64,000 bases of DNA. It comes from Frigidibacter albus. GTDB lineage: Bacteria > Pseudomonadota > Alphaproteobacteria > Rhodobacterales > Rhodobacteraceae. Positions 45,300 through 57,533 of the stretch are shown piece by piece (positions within the stretch are counted from its first letter, which is position 1; each line of letters opens with the position of its first letter). The notes under the pieces were generated by a model. The model searched no databases. It saw only the letters and a program-made list of their open reading frames with translations, and had not been told where the DNA came from. The position numbers and the translations under genes are program-made. The stretch lies in contig NZ_JAAAUC010000011.1 in NCBI RefSeq assembly GCF_009908165.1, positions 114,409 to 178,408 on the forward strand, written 5' to 3'.

Positions 45300-46222
45300 G
45301 CGGCGTCCTCCTTGCGGCCCGAATCCAGCCCACCCGAGAAGACGCGGCTGGCGCGGATGTCCTCTTCTTCGATCGTCGACAGCGCGGTGGCATCCAAAGG
45401 CCCCGCCGCCGAGGAGAACAGCCGGTTCGCCTGCCGCAGCCGGGCCCTGTCCAGCGCGTTGCGGATCGAGCGGGCATTGGCGAAATGCGGCTGGCCGCGG
45501 CGCAGGGCGATGTAGTCGTCCATCGCCGCCCTCGCGCCCTCGGTCAGGACATAGTTTTGCTCGGTCAGCATATGGGCGGCGATGCGGTGCAGCTCTTCGT
45601 TCTGATAATCCGGGAAGTCGATGTGATGGGCGATCCGGCTGCGGAAACCGGGGTTGGATTCGAAGAACTTGTCCATCCGGTCGGCATATCCCGCAAGGAT
45701 CACCACCAGATCGTCGCGGTTGTTCTCCATGATCTGCAGCAGGATCTCGATGGCTTCCTGGCCATAGTCGCGCTCGTTGTCGGGGCGGTAGAGGTAATAG
45801 GCCTCGTCGATGAACAGCACGCCCCCCATGGCCTTCTTCAGCACCTCCCGGGTCTTGGGCGCGGTGTGGCCGATATACTGGCCCACCAGATCGTCGCGGG
45901 TCACCGATACCAGATGGCCCTTGCGGACATAGCCGAGGCGCTTGAGCAGCCCCGCCATCTTCAGCGCGACGGTGGTCTTGCCGGTGCCGGGATTGCCGGT
46001 GAAGGACATGTGCAGCGTCGGCGTGTGATGGGTCAGCCCCAGCGACTTGCGGGCGCGTTCGACCAGCAGCAGCGCGGCGGTTTCGCGCAGGCGCTGCTTG
46101 ACCGGCTTCAGCCCGATCATCTCGTGATCGAGATCGTCGAGCAGCTCCTTGACGCCCGAGCTTTCATATTCGGCCCGCAGGTCAACCGTGGTGGGCAGGG
46201 GGGCAGGGATGTCGCCGTCCAT
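45296..46222 (-). CDS. cbbX: Red-type RuBisCO activase CbbX
   Basis: A 308-residue AAA+ ATPase that frees inhibited form IC RuBisCO of tightly bound sugar phosphates. Walker A is GNPGTGKT, Walker B is [12 protein letters not shown], the pore loop is [11 protein letters not shown], and sensor/Arg-finger regions include NPGFRSRI. Red-type CbbX is activated by RuBP. It lies 53 bp after cbbS with ggag before the ATG. Confidence 0.95.
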   Translation of the reverse strand: MDGDIPAPLPTTVDLRAEYESSGVKELLDDLDHEMIGLKPVKQRLRETAALLLVERARKSLGLTHHTPTLHMSFTGNPGTGKTTVALKMAGLLKRLGYVRKGHLVSVTRDDLVGQYIGHTAPKTREVLKKAMGGVLFIDEAYYLYRPDNERDYGQEAIEILLQIMENNRDDLVVILAGYADRMDKFFESNPGFRSRIAHHIDFPDYQNEELHRIAAHMLTEQNYVLTEGARAAMDDYIALRRGQPHFANARSIRNALDRARLRQANRLFSSAAGPLDATALSTIEEEDIRASRVFSGGLDSGRKEDAA

Positions 46223-46275
46223 CGTAATCTCCCGGTAGGTTCAGGTGCGGCCCCGCCGGGGGGCCGCGCCGGTGT

Positions 46276-46665
46276 TCAGCGGACCGTCTCGAAGCTGTAG
46301 CGCTGCGAGCGGCCATCGACTTCCTGGCGGATCATGCGGATCTTCGGCTCCACCTTCGGGCGGTTGACGATGAAGGACATCGTCACCGTCTCGAACCCGC
46401 GGGTGCTGTCGAAGGCATTGAAGCGGATGTAGTGATCGCCGAACTGCTTGCGGCAGGCCTCCAGCTCCATCATCACGCCCTTGGGATCGACGAGGTCGAA
46501 CATCGGGTTACCCCACATCTCCCAGTAGGTGTTCCGCGGATGCGGGTCGTCGGTATACTCGATGCCGATGGCCCAGTTTTTCGACAGGCAATAGTCCACC
46601 TGGCTTGAGATCTGCTCGTCGGTCAGGTCGGGCAGGAATGAAAAGCAGCCCTGGGTGATGCGCAT
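46276..46665 (-). CDS. cbbS: RuBisCO small subunit, form IC
   Basis: 129 residues. The start MRITQGCFSFLPDLTDEQI is diagnostic of red-type small subunits, as is the C-terminal extension (VEPKIRMIRQEVDGRSQRYSFETVR) that forms a beta-hairpin in the central pore. GIEYTDDPHPRNTYWEMWGNPMFD is the conserved core. It is 57 bp downstream of cbbL. Confidence 0.95.
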   Translation of the reverse strand: MRITQGCFSFLPDLTDEQISSQVDYCLSKNWAIGIEYTDDPHPRNTYWEMWGNPMFDLVDPKGVMMELEACRKQFGDHYIRFNAFDSTRGFETVTMSFIVNRPKVEPKIRMIRQEVDGRSQRYSFETVR

Positions 46666-46722
46666 GGAATGTCTCCCTTGGTTGGATGGGTGGGCCCCCC
46701 GGCGGTCCGGGGGGCAGGGCGC

Positions 46723-49274
<2,552 letters not shown>

Positions 49275-49302
49275 GGCTGCCTCCGATCAGATCAGTTTGC
49301 CC

Positions 49303-50307
49303 TCAGATCAGCTTTCCCATCGCCACGGCCGTGTCGGCCATGCGGTTGGAAAAGCCCCATTCGTTGTCGTACCAGCTGAGGATCCGGCAGAAGCGGCCCT
49401 CCATCACCCGTGTCTGGTCGAGGTGGAACACGCTCGAACGCGGATCGTGGTTGAAGTCGATCGAGACGTTCGGCTGGTCGGTGCAGCCAAGGATGCCGGC
49501 CAGCGGGCCGCTGGCGGCCGCGGTGCGGATGGCCGCGTTGATTTCCTCGGCGCTGGTGTCGCGGGCGGCCTCGAAGGTCAGGTCCACGACGGAAACGTTC
49601 GGCGTCGGCACCCGGATCGCCACGCCGTCGAGCCGGCCTTTCAGCCCCGGCAGCACCAGGCCCACCGCCTTGGCGGCGCCGGTCGAGGTGGGGATCATCG
49701 ACAGCGCCGCGGCGCGGCCGCGGTAGAGGTCCTTGTGCATGGTGTCCAGCGTCGGCTGGTCGCCGGTGTAGCTGTGGATCGTGGTCATGAAGCCGCGGGT
49801 GATGCCGATGGCGCCGTGCAGCACTTGCGCCACCGGCGACAGGCAGTTGGTGGTGCAGCTGGCATTCGACACCACGGTATCGGCTGCGGTCAGGCTGGCA
49901 TGGTTGACGCCGAAGACGATGGTCTTGTCGGCGCCCTCGGCCGGGGCCGAGACCAGAACCCGGCTGGACCCGTTCTGCAGATGCAGCGCCGCCTTGTCGC
50001 GGGCGGTGAAGATGCCGGTGCATTCCAGCGCCACATCGACATCGGCCCAGGGCAGCGCGGCGGGATCGCGCAGCGCCGTCACCCGCACCCTGCCGCGGCC
50101 GGCGTCGATCCAGTCCTCGCCGGTCGTCACCTCGCCCGGAAACCGGCCATGCACGCTGTCGAAGCGCAGCAGATGCGCGTTCGTCTCCACCGGGCCGAGA
50201 TCGTTGATCGCCACCACCTCGATATCGGTGCGGCCGCTCTCGATGATGGCGCGAAGCACGTTCCGGCCGATGCGGCCGAAGCCGTTTATTGCAACTTTCA
50301 CAGTCAT
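49303..50307 (-). CDS. cbbG: Glyceraldehyde-3-phosphate dehydrogenase, type I (CbbG)
   Basis: 334 residues. The NAD(P)-binding start is VKVAINGFGRIGRNVLRA, the active Cys is in SNASCTTNCLSPV near residue 153, and the C-terminal end is WYDNEWGFSNRM. In this operon it reduces 1,3-bisphosphoglycerate. It begins 9 bp after the tkt stop. No phosphoglycerate kinase gene is in the window. Confidence 0.95.
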   Translation of the reverse strand: MTVKVAINGFGRIGRNVLRAIIESGRTDIEVVAINDLGPVETNAHLLRFDSVHGRFPGEVTTGEDWIDAGRGRVRVTALRDPAALPWADVDVALECTGIFTARDKAALHLQNGSSRVLVSAPAEGADKTIVFGVNHASLTAADTVVSNASCTTNCLSPVAQVLHGAIGITRGFMTTIHSYTGDQPTLDTMHKDLYRGRAAALSMIPTSTGAAKAVGLVLPGLKGRLDGVAIRVPTPNVSVVDLTFEAARDTSAEEINAAIRTAAASGPLAGILGCTDQPNVSIDFNHDPRSSVFHLDQTRVMEGRFCRILSWYDNEWGFSNRMADTAVAMGKLI

Positions 50308-50316
50308 GTCAGTGCC

Positions 50317-52296
50317 TTAGTTTGCTTTTATCAGGGTCTTGGCGAGGCTCGCCACGGAGTCGGGGGTGATGCCGAAATGGCGGTAGAGTTCGGGGGCGGG
50401 CGCCGAGGCGCCAAAGCCGGACATTCCCACAAAGCCGTCCTCGGGGCGCAGGAACAGATCCCAGCCCTGGCGGATCGCCGCCTCGATCCCGATGCGGGGG
50501 GCGGAGCCCAGAAGCGCGGCGCGGGCTGCGGCGGGCTGCGCGGCGAAGGCCTCGAAGCTGGGGGCAGAGATGACGGCGGCGTCGATCCCCTCATCCGCCA
50601 GCGCCTCTGCCGCCGTCATCGCAATCTCGACCTCCGACCCGGTGGCGATCAGCGTCACGTCACGCGCGCCGGGATCGCGCAGCAGATAGGCGCCGCGGGC
50701 GGTGAGGTTTTCTGCAGCCTCGCTGCGCAGCAAGGGCAGGTTCTGCCGCGACAGCACCAGCAGCACCGGGCCATCGGTGGCGGCCATCGCCATCTCCCAG
50801 GCCTCGGCGGTCTCCACCGCGTCGCAGGGACGGATCACCGTCAGGTTCGGGATGGCGCGCAGGCTCGCCAGATGCTCCACCGGCTGGTGGGTCGGGCCGT
50901 CCTCACCCAGGCCGATGGAGTCATGCGTCATCACGAAGACGGTCGGCACCCCCATCAGCGCCGCCAGCCGGATCGCGGGGCGGCAATAATCGGCAAAGGC
51001 CAGGAAGGTGCCGCCATAGGGCCGGAACAGCCCGTGCAGCACGATGCCGTTCATCGCCGCCGCCATGCCATGCTCGCGGATGCCGTAGTGCAGGTAGCTG
51101 CCGGAGTAATCGTCGCGGGTCACGGGCCGCATCCCCTTGCTGCGGGTCAGGTTCGATCCGGTCAGGTCAGCCGAGCCGCCGATGGTGAAGGGCAGCGCGG
51201 CGTTGACGACGCCAAGCGCCATCTCGCTGGCCTTGCGGGTGGCGACCTTGGGGCGGTCGGCCAGCAACTGCGCCTTGTAGGCGGCCATCGCCGGGGCCAG
51301 CGGCGCCGGGTCGCGGGCCAGCGCTGCAGCGAACTCCTCAAGGTTCGGCGAGGTGGCCAGCCGCGCCTCCCAATCCATCCGGGCCTTCGCGCCGCGGGCG
51401 GCGATGCGGGCCCAGGCGGCATAGACGCCGGCGGGGATCTCGAAGGGCGGCGCATCCCAGCCCAGATGCGCGCGGGTGGCGGCAATCTCCTCCGCCCCCA
51501 GCGGCGCGCCATGCACGTCATGCCCGCCCTGCTTGTTGGGCGCGCCGCAGCCGATCAGCGTGCGGCAGGCGATCAGGCTGGGGCGTGGGTCGGCCCGGGC
51601 CGCGGTGATCGCGTCCCCGATCTGCGCAGCATCATGCCCGTCGCAGGACAGAACATGCCAGCCCGAGGCGGCGAAGCGGGCCATCTGATCGGTGGAGGTG
51701 GACAGATCGGTGCCGCCGTCGATGGTGATGCGGTTGTCGTCCCACAGCACCACCAGCCGTCCCAGCCCAAGATGCCCGGCCATGTCGATGGCTTCATGGC
51801 TGATCCCCTCCATCAGGCAGCCATCCCCGGCGATGACCCATGTCCAATGATCCACGAGGCCCGGGAACCGCGCCGCGCCCATCCGTTCCGCCAGCGCCAT
51901 GCCGACGGCGGTGGCGATGCCCTGCCCCAGCGGGCCGGTCGTGACCTCCACCCCCTGCGCATGGCCATATTCCGGGTGCCCGGCGGTGCGGCTGCCCATC
52001 TGGCGGAAGGCGCGGACCTGGTCCATGCCCATGTCGGGATAGCCCAGCAGATGGTTCACCGCATAGAGCAGCATCGAGCCATGCCCGGCCGACAGCACGA
52101 AACGGTCGCGGTCCGGCCATTGGTGGGCTGCGGGGTCGATCGTGACAAAACGGTTGAACAGCACCGCCGTCACGTCGGCCATGCCCATCGGCATCCCGGG
52201 ATGCCCGGAATTGGCGGCCTGCACCGCATCCATCGCCAGGGCGCGCAGCGCGTTCGCCATCAGCCGTTCATCGGCAATCTGGATCTCGGCGTTCAT
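50317..52296 (-). CDS. cbbT: Transketolase CbbT
   Basis: 659 residues. The TPP-binding motif is [32 protein letters not shown], the substrate His are in [10 protein letters not shown] and GHPEYGH, and the pyrimidine-domain Glu is in [14 protein letters not shown]. It has both TPP domains plus the C-terminal regulatory domain. It lies 23 bp after the prk stop. Confidence 0.95.
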   Translation of the reverse strand: MNAEIQIADERLMANALRALAMDAVQAANSGHPGMPMGMADVTAVLFNRFVTIDPAAHQWPDRDRFVLSAGHGSMLLYAVNHLLGYPDMGMDQVRAFRQMGSRTAGHPEYGHAQGVEVTTGPLGQGIATAVGMALAERMGAARFPGLVDHWTWVIAGDGCLMEGISHEAIDMAGHLGLGRLVVLWDDNRITIDGGTDLSTSTDQMARFAASGWHVLSCDGHDAAQIGDAITAARADPRPSLIACRTLIGCGAPNKQGGHDVHGAPLGAEEIAATRAHLGWDAPPFEIPAGVYAAWARIAARGAKARMDWEARLATSPNLEEFAAALARDPAPLAPAMAAYKAQLLADRPKVATRKASEMALGVVNAALPFTIGGSADLTGSNLTRSKGMRPVTRDDYSGSYLHYGIREHGMAAAMNGIVLHGLFRPYGGTFLAFADYCRPAIRLAALMGVPTVFVMTHDSIGLGEDGPTHQPVEHLASLRAIPNLTVIRPCDAVETAEAWEMAMAATDGPVLLVLSRQNLPLLRSEAAENLTARGAYLLRDPGARDVTLIATGSEVEIAMTAAEALADEGIDAAVISAPSFEAFAAQPAAARAALLGSAPRIGIEAAIRQGWDLFLRPEDGFVGMSGFGASAPAPELYRHFGITPDSVASLAKTLIKAN

Positions 52297-52319
52297 CGGC
52301 GTCTCCTTTCAGTCCTTGG

Positions 52320-53192
52320 TCAGGCGCGTTTCGCATCCGCCACCAGCCGCTCGATCAGCGGGGTGAGGATCAGTTGCATGGCAAGGTCGAGCTTGTTGCC
52401 CGGGATCACGATGGAATTGGCGCGGCTCATCCAGGACCCGTGGATCATCGCGGTCAGGTAGGGAAAATCGATCCCACGCGGGGATTTGAAGCGGATCACC
52501 ACCAGGCTTTCATCGGCTGTGGGGATCCAGCGCGCGATGAACGGGTTCGAGGTATCGACCACCGGCACCCGCTGGAAGTTGATGTCGGTTTCGGTGAATT
52601 GCGGGCAGATGCAATGCACATAGGCATGCATCCGGCGCAGGATGGTGTCGGTCACCGCCTCGGTCGTGTAGCCGCGGCTGGCGCGGTCGCGGTGGATCTT
52701 CTGCGTCCATTCCAGGTTGATGACCGGCACCACCCCGATCTTCAGGTCGGCATGGCGCGGCAGGTTCACCGTGTCATTGACCACGCAGCCATGCAGGCCT
52801 TCGTAGAACAGCAGGTCCGAGCCATCCTCGAACGGGGCCCAGTCGGTGAAGGTGCCGGGGGGCACGCCATAGAGCGCCGCCTCGCGGTCATCATGCACGT
52901 AATGCCGGGTGCGGCCGGTGCCGGTGGCGCCATAATCGCGGAACACCCGCTCCAACTCTTCCAGTTCATTCGCCTCATAGGAGAAGTGCGAGAACGAGGG
53001 TTGGCCATCTGCGCTGCGCCGGTCGAGCTCGGCCTTCATCTCGGCGCGGTTGAAGCGGTGGAAGGCGTCGCCCTCGATGCTGACGGCGGTGATGCCTTCG
53101 CGGCGGAAGATCTGGTCGAAGGTGTTCTTCACCGTGGTCGTGCCCGCGCCGGACGATCCGGTGACCGAGATGATGGGATGTTTCTTGCTCAT
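52320..53192 (-). CDS. cbbP: Phosphoribulokinase CbbP
   Basis: 290 residues, the length of the proteobacterial octameric type regulated by NADH and AMP. The P-loop is GSSGAGTTT. SIEGDAFHRFNR, FSHFSYEANE and FYEGLHG form the catalytic and Ru5P-binding region. The ATG at 53192 follows the fbp stop after 4 bp; an upstream in-frame extension lies inside fbp and is rejected. Confidence 0.95.
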   Translation of the reverse strand: MSKKHPIISVTGSSGAGTTTVKNTFDQIFRREGITAVSIEGDAFHRFNRAEMKAELDRRSADGQPSFSHFSYEANELEELERVFRDYGATGTGRTRHYVHDDREAALYGVPPGTFTDWAPFEDGSDLLFYEGLHGCVVNDTVNLPRHADLKIGVVPVINLEWTQKIHRDRASRGYTTEAVTDTILRRMHAYVHCICPQFTETDINFQRVPVVDTSNPFIARWIPTADESLVVIRFKSPRGIDFPYLTAMIHGSWMSRANSIVIPGNKLDLAMQLILTPLIERLVADAKRA

Positions 53193-53196
53193 GCTC

Positions 53197-54222
53197 TCAG
53201 CTCCGGAACAGGCCGCGCTTGCCGAAGAGCGCAGAGCTCTCCCGCTCGGGCAGGTCATGGTAGGCGGTGATGCGGGCGACCTTCTCGGAGGACCCGAAGA
53301 CAAAGGGCGTGCGGTCATGCAGATGCGCGGGCACCCGGGCAAGGATCGGCTGCTCGCCATCGGTGGCGCTGCCGCCGCCTTGGGTGATGACAAAGGCGAT
53401 GGGCGCGCATTCATAGACCAGCCGCAGCCGGCCCTGGGCATAGCCCTTGCGGTCATCGCGCGGATAGAGGAACACCCCGCCGCGGGTCAGGATGCGGTGC
53501 GTCTCGGCCACCAGCGAGGCGACCCACCGCATGTTGAAATTCTGCCCGCGCGGCCCGTCGGCGCCTGCCACGCAATCATCGACATAGGCGCGCACCGGCG
53601 CCGGCCAATGCCGGTAGTTCGAAGCGTTGATCGCAAACTCGCTGGAGCTGGGGGCGACGGTCAGGCCGCGGGCGACCAGCACCCAGGCGGCGGTTTCGGG
53701 GTCCAGCACCCATTTCAGCACGCCCGCGCCAAAGCTGGCGACGAGGCAGCACTGGGGCCCGTAAATCGCGTAGCCCGCGGCGATGAGGTCGCTGCCGGGG
53801 CGCAGGAAGCTGGATTCGGGCGTGTCTTCGGCGGGGTAGATGCCGAAGATGGTGCCGATCGAAACATTGGCGTCGATGTTCGAGGAACCGTCCAGCGGGT
53901 CGATGGCCAGCGCCAGATCGCCCTCGGGGTTCAGCGTCACCGCCACCTCCTGCTCTTCGGAGGCATAGAAGCGCACCGCGGTGCCGGCGAGGGCCGCGCA
54001 GAAGGCGTCATCCGCGATCACGTCCAGCGCCTTCTGCCCGTCGCCATCGGCATTGGTGCCAACGCCGCCGCCAAGCTGCTCGTCGATGCCGCCGCGGGCG
54101 ATGCGCCGGGCGATCCCCGCCGTCACGATGGCGAGGCGGTCCATCACCTCTGCCAGTTGCTGCGGCACACCCTCGAGCACGGGGGTGCCAGCGGCCGCAA
54201 GGGCCGCGCCTTGGCTGTCCAC
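53197..54222 (-). CDS. cbbF: Fructose/sedoheptulose-1,6(1,7)-bisphosphatase class I, CbbF
   Basis: About 341 residues. Metal site [17 protein letters not shown] and FYASEEQEV are the class I signatures. RTPFVFGSS lies near the C-terminus. The GTG at 54222 is chosen because GGGAGGAG lies immediately upstream; an in-frame ATG at 54237 sits on top of that ribosome site and has none of its own. It is the first gene of the eleven-gene cbb operon, divergent from cbbR. Confidence 0.93.
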   Translation of the reverse strand: MDSQGAALAAAGTPVLEGVPQQLAEVMDRLAIVTAGIARRIARGGIDEQLGGGVGTNADGDGQKALDVIADDAFCAALAGTAVRFYASEEQEVAVTLNPEGDLALAIDPLDGSSNIDANVSIGTIFGIYPAEDTPESSFLRPGSDLIAAGYAIYGPQCCLVASFGAGVLKWVLDPETAAWVLVARGLTVAPSSSEFAINASNYRHWPAPVRAYVDDCVAGADGPRGQNFNMRWVASLVAETHRILTRGGVFLYPRDDRKGYAQGRLRLVYECAPIAFVITQGGGSATDGEQPILARVPAHLHDRTPFVFGSSEKVARITAYHDLPERESSALFGKRGLFRS

Positions 54223-54285
54223 GATGTCTCCTCCCATGCGTAGTGCCTTGGGGAGACCCTTGCGGGAATTGGCGTTTCGTGGAAT

Positions 54286-54319
54286 TTAATAGTCATGAAG
54301 ATACATTCAGGAATATTGA
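54286..54319. promoter_or_regulatory. Tandem CbbR-binding motifs in cbbF-cbbR intergenic region
   Basis: TTA-N7-TGA at 54286-54298 and TCA-N7-TGA at 54307-54319 fit the TNA-N7-TNA pattern described for CbbR operators. They start 21 bp apart, two helical turns, so two CbbR dimers could sit on one face. The second ends one base before the cbbR GTG, consistent with autoregulation. Confidence 0.65.
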
Positions 54320-54320
54320 A

Positions 54321-55256
54321 GTGATCCGCCTTGATGCCGTGACGCTGAAACAGCTGCGCGCCTTGGTCGCGGTGAGCGAGACCGGCTCGCTGACCGCTGC
54401 TGCGCTGCAGCTTGGGCTGACGCCCCCGGCAATCCACAGCCAGATCAAGCATCTGGAGATCGCCTTTGGCCGTCCCATGCTGCAGCGCGGCGCAAGCAGC
54501 GGCCTGCCGCTGACCGCCGAGGGCGCGGAGGTGCTGGAGGCGGCGCGGCGGATCGACGTTGCGCTGTCGCAGGCCGGTGCGCGGATTGACGCACTTGCCG
54601 CAGGGCAGGCGGGGCGGGTGACGCTGGGGGTGGTCTCTACCGCCAAGTATTTCGCGCCGCGGCTGGTGCGGCAGCTGACCGATCTTTGCCCCGGGATCCG
54701 AATCGTGCTGAAGGTCGGCAACCGCGAGCAGATCATGGCGGGGCTCGACCGGCAGGCGCTCGACCTCGCGATCATGGGCCGCCCGCCGCGGGTGCCGCTG
54801 GTGGAGGCCGAAGGGCTCGGCCCGCATCCCCATGCGCTGGTCGCGCCGCCGGATCACCCGCTGGTGGGCGCGGCGGTGCCGGATGTGGCGGCGATCCTGT
54901 CGCAGGTGTTTCTGGCGCGCGAGGAGGGGTCGGGCACCCGCATCCTGATGTCGCGCTACCTCGACCGGCTGGGCGAGGGGCAGGTGGTGGACATGGTCGA
55001 GATGGAGTCCAACGAGACCATCAAGCAGGCGGCCATCGCCGGGCTGGGGATCGCCTTCCTGTCGCTGCACACGGTGATGGACGAATTGCAGTCCGGGCGG
55101 CTGGCGCTGCTGCCGGCGCCGGGCCTGCCGATCGAGCGGCAGTGGTTCCTGGTGCATCCCGCCGCGGTGCCGCTGGGGGCCGCCGCCGCGCGGCTGCGCG
55201 AGGAGATATTGCGGATGGAGGGCAGTTTCCTTCCCCGGTGGCCATCCGAGCCATAG
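54321..55256 (+). CDS. cbbR: LysR-type Calvin cycle regulator CbbR
   Basis: A 311-residue LysR factor. The helix-turn-helix is GSLTAAALQLGLTPPAIHSQIKHLE; the effector domain follows. The N-terminus IRLDAVTLKQLRALVAV matches CbbR of phototrophic alphaproteobacteria. A GTG at 54321 is chosen since an upstream ATG at 54243 would cover the whole operator region. It is divergent from cbbF, the classical position. Confidence 0.93.
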   Translation: MIRLDAVTLKQLRALVAVSETGSLTAAALQLGLTPPAIHSQIKHLEIAFGRPMLQRGASSGLPLTAEGAEVLEAARRIDVALSQAGARIDALAAGQAGRVTLGVVSTAKYFAPRLVRQLTDLCPGIRIVLKVGNREQIMAGLDRQALDLAIMGRPPRVPLVEAEGLGPHPHALVAPPDHPLVGAAVPDVAAILSQVFLAREEGSGTRILMSRYLDRLGEGQVVDMVEMESNETIKQAAIAGLGIAFLSLHTVMDELQSGRLALLPAPGLPIERQWFLVHPAAVPLGAAAARLREEILRMEGSFLPRWPSEP

Positions 55257-55259
55257 CCG

Positions 55260-56201
55260 TCAGCCGCGCCCCGACAGTTCCGCCTGCACCAGCATCCGCA
55301 GCCGGTTCGCCACCGGCGACAGCACCCGGCCACGGGTACACAGCAGGAAATAGGGCGAGACCCGGATCTGCCGGTCCAGCGCCAGCACGGCGAAACCGGC
55401 GCCCACCGGTTCGTCGATGATCAGCGCCGCGACCTCCTCGGCCATCGGTGCGATGGCGTTGGTCTGCGACAGCAGCGCGATCATCAACAGCAGCGACGAG
55501 GAGTTGATGATGTTGCGCGGCAATGGCCGCCCTGCCTCGCCAAAGGCATCCTCCATCGCCTGCCGGATCGGCGCGCCGCGCTCCTGCATGACCCATTCGT
55601 ATTGCGCCAGCTCCGGCAGGCTGACCCGCGGGGCGCGCGACAGCGGGTGGTCGCGCCGCACCAGCAGTGCCACGATCTCATCCCGTGCGGGCAGCAGGTC
55701 GAACTCCTTGCTGTCGAATTCCGGCAGCAACCGCGCCAGCGCGAAATCCAGATGCCCCGCCGCCAGATCGCGCAGCAGCTGGACCGAGGGCGCCACCTCC
55801 ACCGTGATCTCGACCTCGGGCGAGGCGGCCTTCACCTGCCGGATCGCCGGCACCAGATAGCCAAGCGCCGGGCCGGTCACCGCGCCGACGCGCACGAGGC
55901 CGCCGCGCCCCTCGCGCAGCTCTTCGACCTCGCGGGCCATGTCGCGCATTTCCTGCAGCATGGCGCGGGCGCGGCGGGCCAGCACCCGGCCGATCAGCGT
56001 GGGCACCATGCCGCGCGGGCTGCGCTGGAACAGCGGCGCCTGCACGGCCTTTTCGATCTCGGCCAGCATCCTGGACGCGGCCGGCTGGGTCATGGCCAGC
56101 TCTGCCGCCGCCATCTGCAACTGCCCGTGATCGGCGACCGCCGCGATCAATCGTAGCTGCGCGGTCTTGAGGTTGAGGAAGCTGTCTGTGGACATCGGCA
56201 T
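55260..56201 (-). CDS. gbpR: LysR-type regulator, GbpR-like
   Basis: A 313-residue LysR protein with HTH GQLQMAAAELAMTQPAASRMLAEIEKAV, then PLFQRSPRGMVPT and a substrate domain. It lies divergent from chvE, the same place as gbpR in Agrobacterium and Azospirillum, where it controls chvE in response to L-arabinose, galactose and other sugars. The start may be 56201 or the ATG two codons later; neither has a clear ribosome site. Confidence 0.8.
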   Translation of the reverse strand: MPMSTDSFLNLKTAQLRLIAAVADHGQLQMAAAELAMTQPAASRMLAEIEKAVQAPLFQRSPRGMVPTLIGRVLARRARAMLQEMRDMAREVEELREGRGGLVRVGAVTGPALGYLVPAIRQVKAASPEVEITVEVAPSVQLLRDLAAGHLDFALARLLPEFDSKEFDLLPARDEIVALLVRRDHPLSRAPRVSLPELAQYEWVMQERGAPIRQAMEDAFGEAGRPLPRNIINSSSLLLMIALLSQTNAIAPMAEEVAALIIDEPVGAGFAVLALDRQIRVSPYFLLCTRGRVLSPVANRLRMLVQAELSGRG

Positions 56202-56247
56202 ACCAAATCTGACATGTCCAGCTTCGATAATGTAATTTGAATGGTAT
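56200..56247. promoter_or_regulatory. Inverted repeat in gbpR-chvE intergenic region
   Basis: ATACCA at 56200-56205 and TGGTAT at 56242-56247 are exact inverted arms, with further partial symmetry (caaat / atttg) inside and an AT-rich centre. The left arm overlaps the gbpR start. It is a candidate GbpR site or a pair of half-sites about 42 bp apart. Confidence 0.45.
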
Positions 56248-56345
56248 GTATAGCGGGCCTAGAAGCAGGGCAGGGTCCGAGTCGGCCCGCTGGTGGAACG
56301 GGTGCCGCGCCGGGGAGGCTGCCGCGCCCGAACAGGGAGAGAGCT

Positions 56346-57410
56346 ATGAAAATCACGCTTTTTGCGGCCGCGCTTGCCATGGGCGTTTCGTCCTTTGCGA
56401 TGTCCGCCGCTGCGCAGGACAAGGGCACGGTCGGCATCGCCATGCCGACGAAATCCTCGGCGCGCTGGATCGATGACGGCAACAACATGGTCAAGCAGTT
56501 CGAAGAGGCCGGCTACGCGACCGACCTGCAATATGCCGAGGATGATATCCCCAACCAGCTGGCGCAGATCGAGAACATGATCACCAAGGGCGTGAACGTT
56601 CTGGTCATCGCCGCCATCGACGGCACCACGCTGTCGAACGCGCTGGAAAACGCCGCCGCCTCGGATATCAAGGTCGTCGCCTATGACCGCCTGATCCGCG
56701 ACAGCGGCAACGTGGACTATTATGCCACCTTCGACAACTTCAAGGTCGGCGTGCTGCAGGCCACCAGCCTTGTCGAGGGGATGCAGGAGCGCTTCCCCGA
56801 CACCGCCCCGCTGAACGTGGAACTGTTCGGCGGCTCGCCCGACGACAACAACGCCTACTTCTTCTATGACGGCGCCATGTCGGTGCTGCAGCCGATGATC
56901 GACTCCGGTGACATCGTCATCGCTTCGGGCCAGACCGGCATGGAAACCGTCGGCACCCTGCGTTGGGACGGCGCGGTTGCGCAGTCGCGCATGGATAACC
57001 TCTTGTCGGCCCACTATTCCGACAAGGAAGTCCATGGCGTGCTCTCGCCCTATGACGGGCTGTCGATCGGGATCCTGTCCTCGCTGAAGGGCGTTGGCTA
57101 CGGCTCGGGCGATCTGCCGATGCCGATCGTCAGCGGCCAGGATGCCGAAGTGCAATCGGTCAAGTCGATGATCGCCGGCGAGCAGTATTCGTCGATCTTC
57201 AAGGACACCCGCGAACTGGCCCGCGTCACCGTGGGCATGGTCGATGCGCTGCTGCAGGGCTCCGAGCCCGAGATCAACGACACCGAGACCTATGACAACG
57301 GCGTCAAGGTTGTCCCGTCCTACCTGCTGGAGCCGCTGCCGGTGGATGCCAGCAACTACCAGGCCGTGCTGATCGACTCGGGCTATTACACCGAAGACCA
57401 GCTGAAGTGA
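56346..57410 (+). CDS. chvE: Multiple-sugar-binding periplasmic protein ChvE
   Basis: 354 residues, the length of Agrobacterium ChvE. The signal peptide ends in SAAA-QD near residue 23. The mature start [32 protein letters not shown], then [23 protein letters not shown], are typical of ChvE/XylF-type binding proteins. It delivers L-arabinose, D-galactose, D-xylose or similar to GguAB. A gggagag site precedes the ATG. Confidence 0.93.
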   Translation: MKITLFAAALAMGVSSFAMSAAAQDKGTVGIAMPTKSSARWIDDGNNMVKQFEEAGYATDLQYAEDDIPNQLAQIENMITKGVNVLVIAAIDGTTLSNALENAAASDIKVVAYDRLIRDSGNVDYYATFDNFKVGVLQATSLVEGMQERFPDTAPLNVELFGGSPDDNNAYFFYDGAMSVLQPMIDSGDIVIASGQTGMETVGTLRWDGAVAQSRMDNLLSAHYSDKEVHGVLSPYDGLSIGILSSLKGVGYGSGDLPMPIVSGQDAEVQSVKSMIAGEQYSSIFKDTRELARVTVGMVDALLQGSEPEINDTETYDNGVKVVPSYLLEPLPVDASNYQAVLIDSGYYTEDQLK

Positions 57411-57436
57411 TGTAACCGGCCGCTTTGCCAGAACCG

Positions 57437-57478
57437 CCCTGCCGGGTTTTCCCGGCGGGGCGCCCTGCCAGAGGCAGG
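57437..57478 (+). other. Two intercistronic hairpins after chvE
   Basis: CCCTGCCGGG (57437-57446) pairs with CCCGGCGGGG (57451-57460), one G-U pair, loop TTTT. CCTGCC (57464-57469) pairs with GGCAGG (57473-57478). They occupy the 123-bp gap before gguA. This probably protects the chvE message and lowers gguAB expression. Confidence 0.6.
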
Positions 57479-57533
57479 CAGCGCCCGCGGGCCGCAGCCG
57501 CCCGGCAGGCTTTGCCAGCCAGCAAGGACCATC

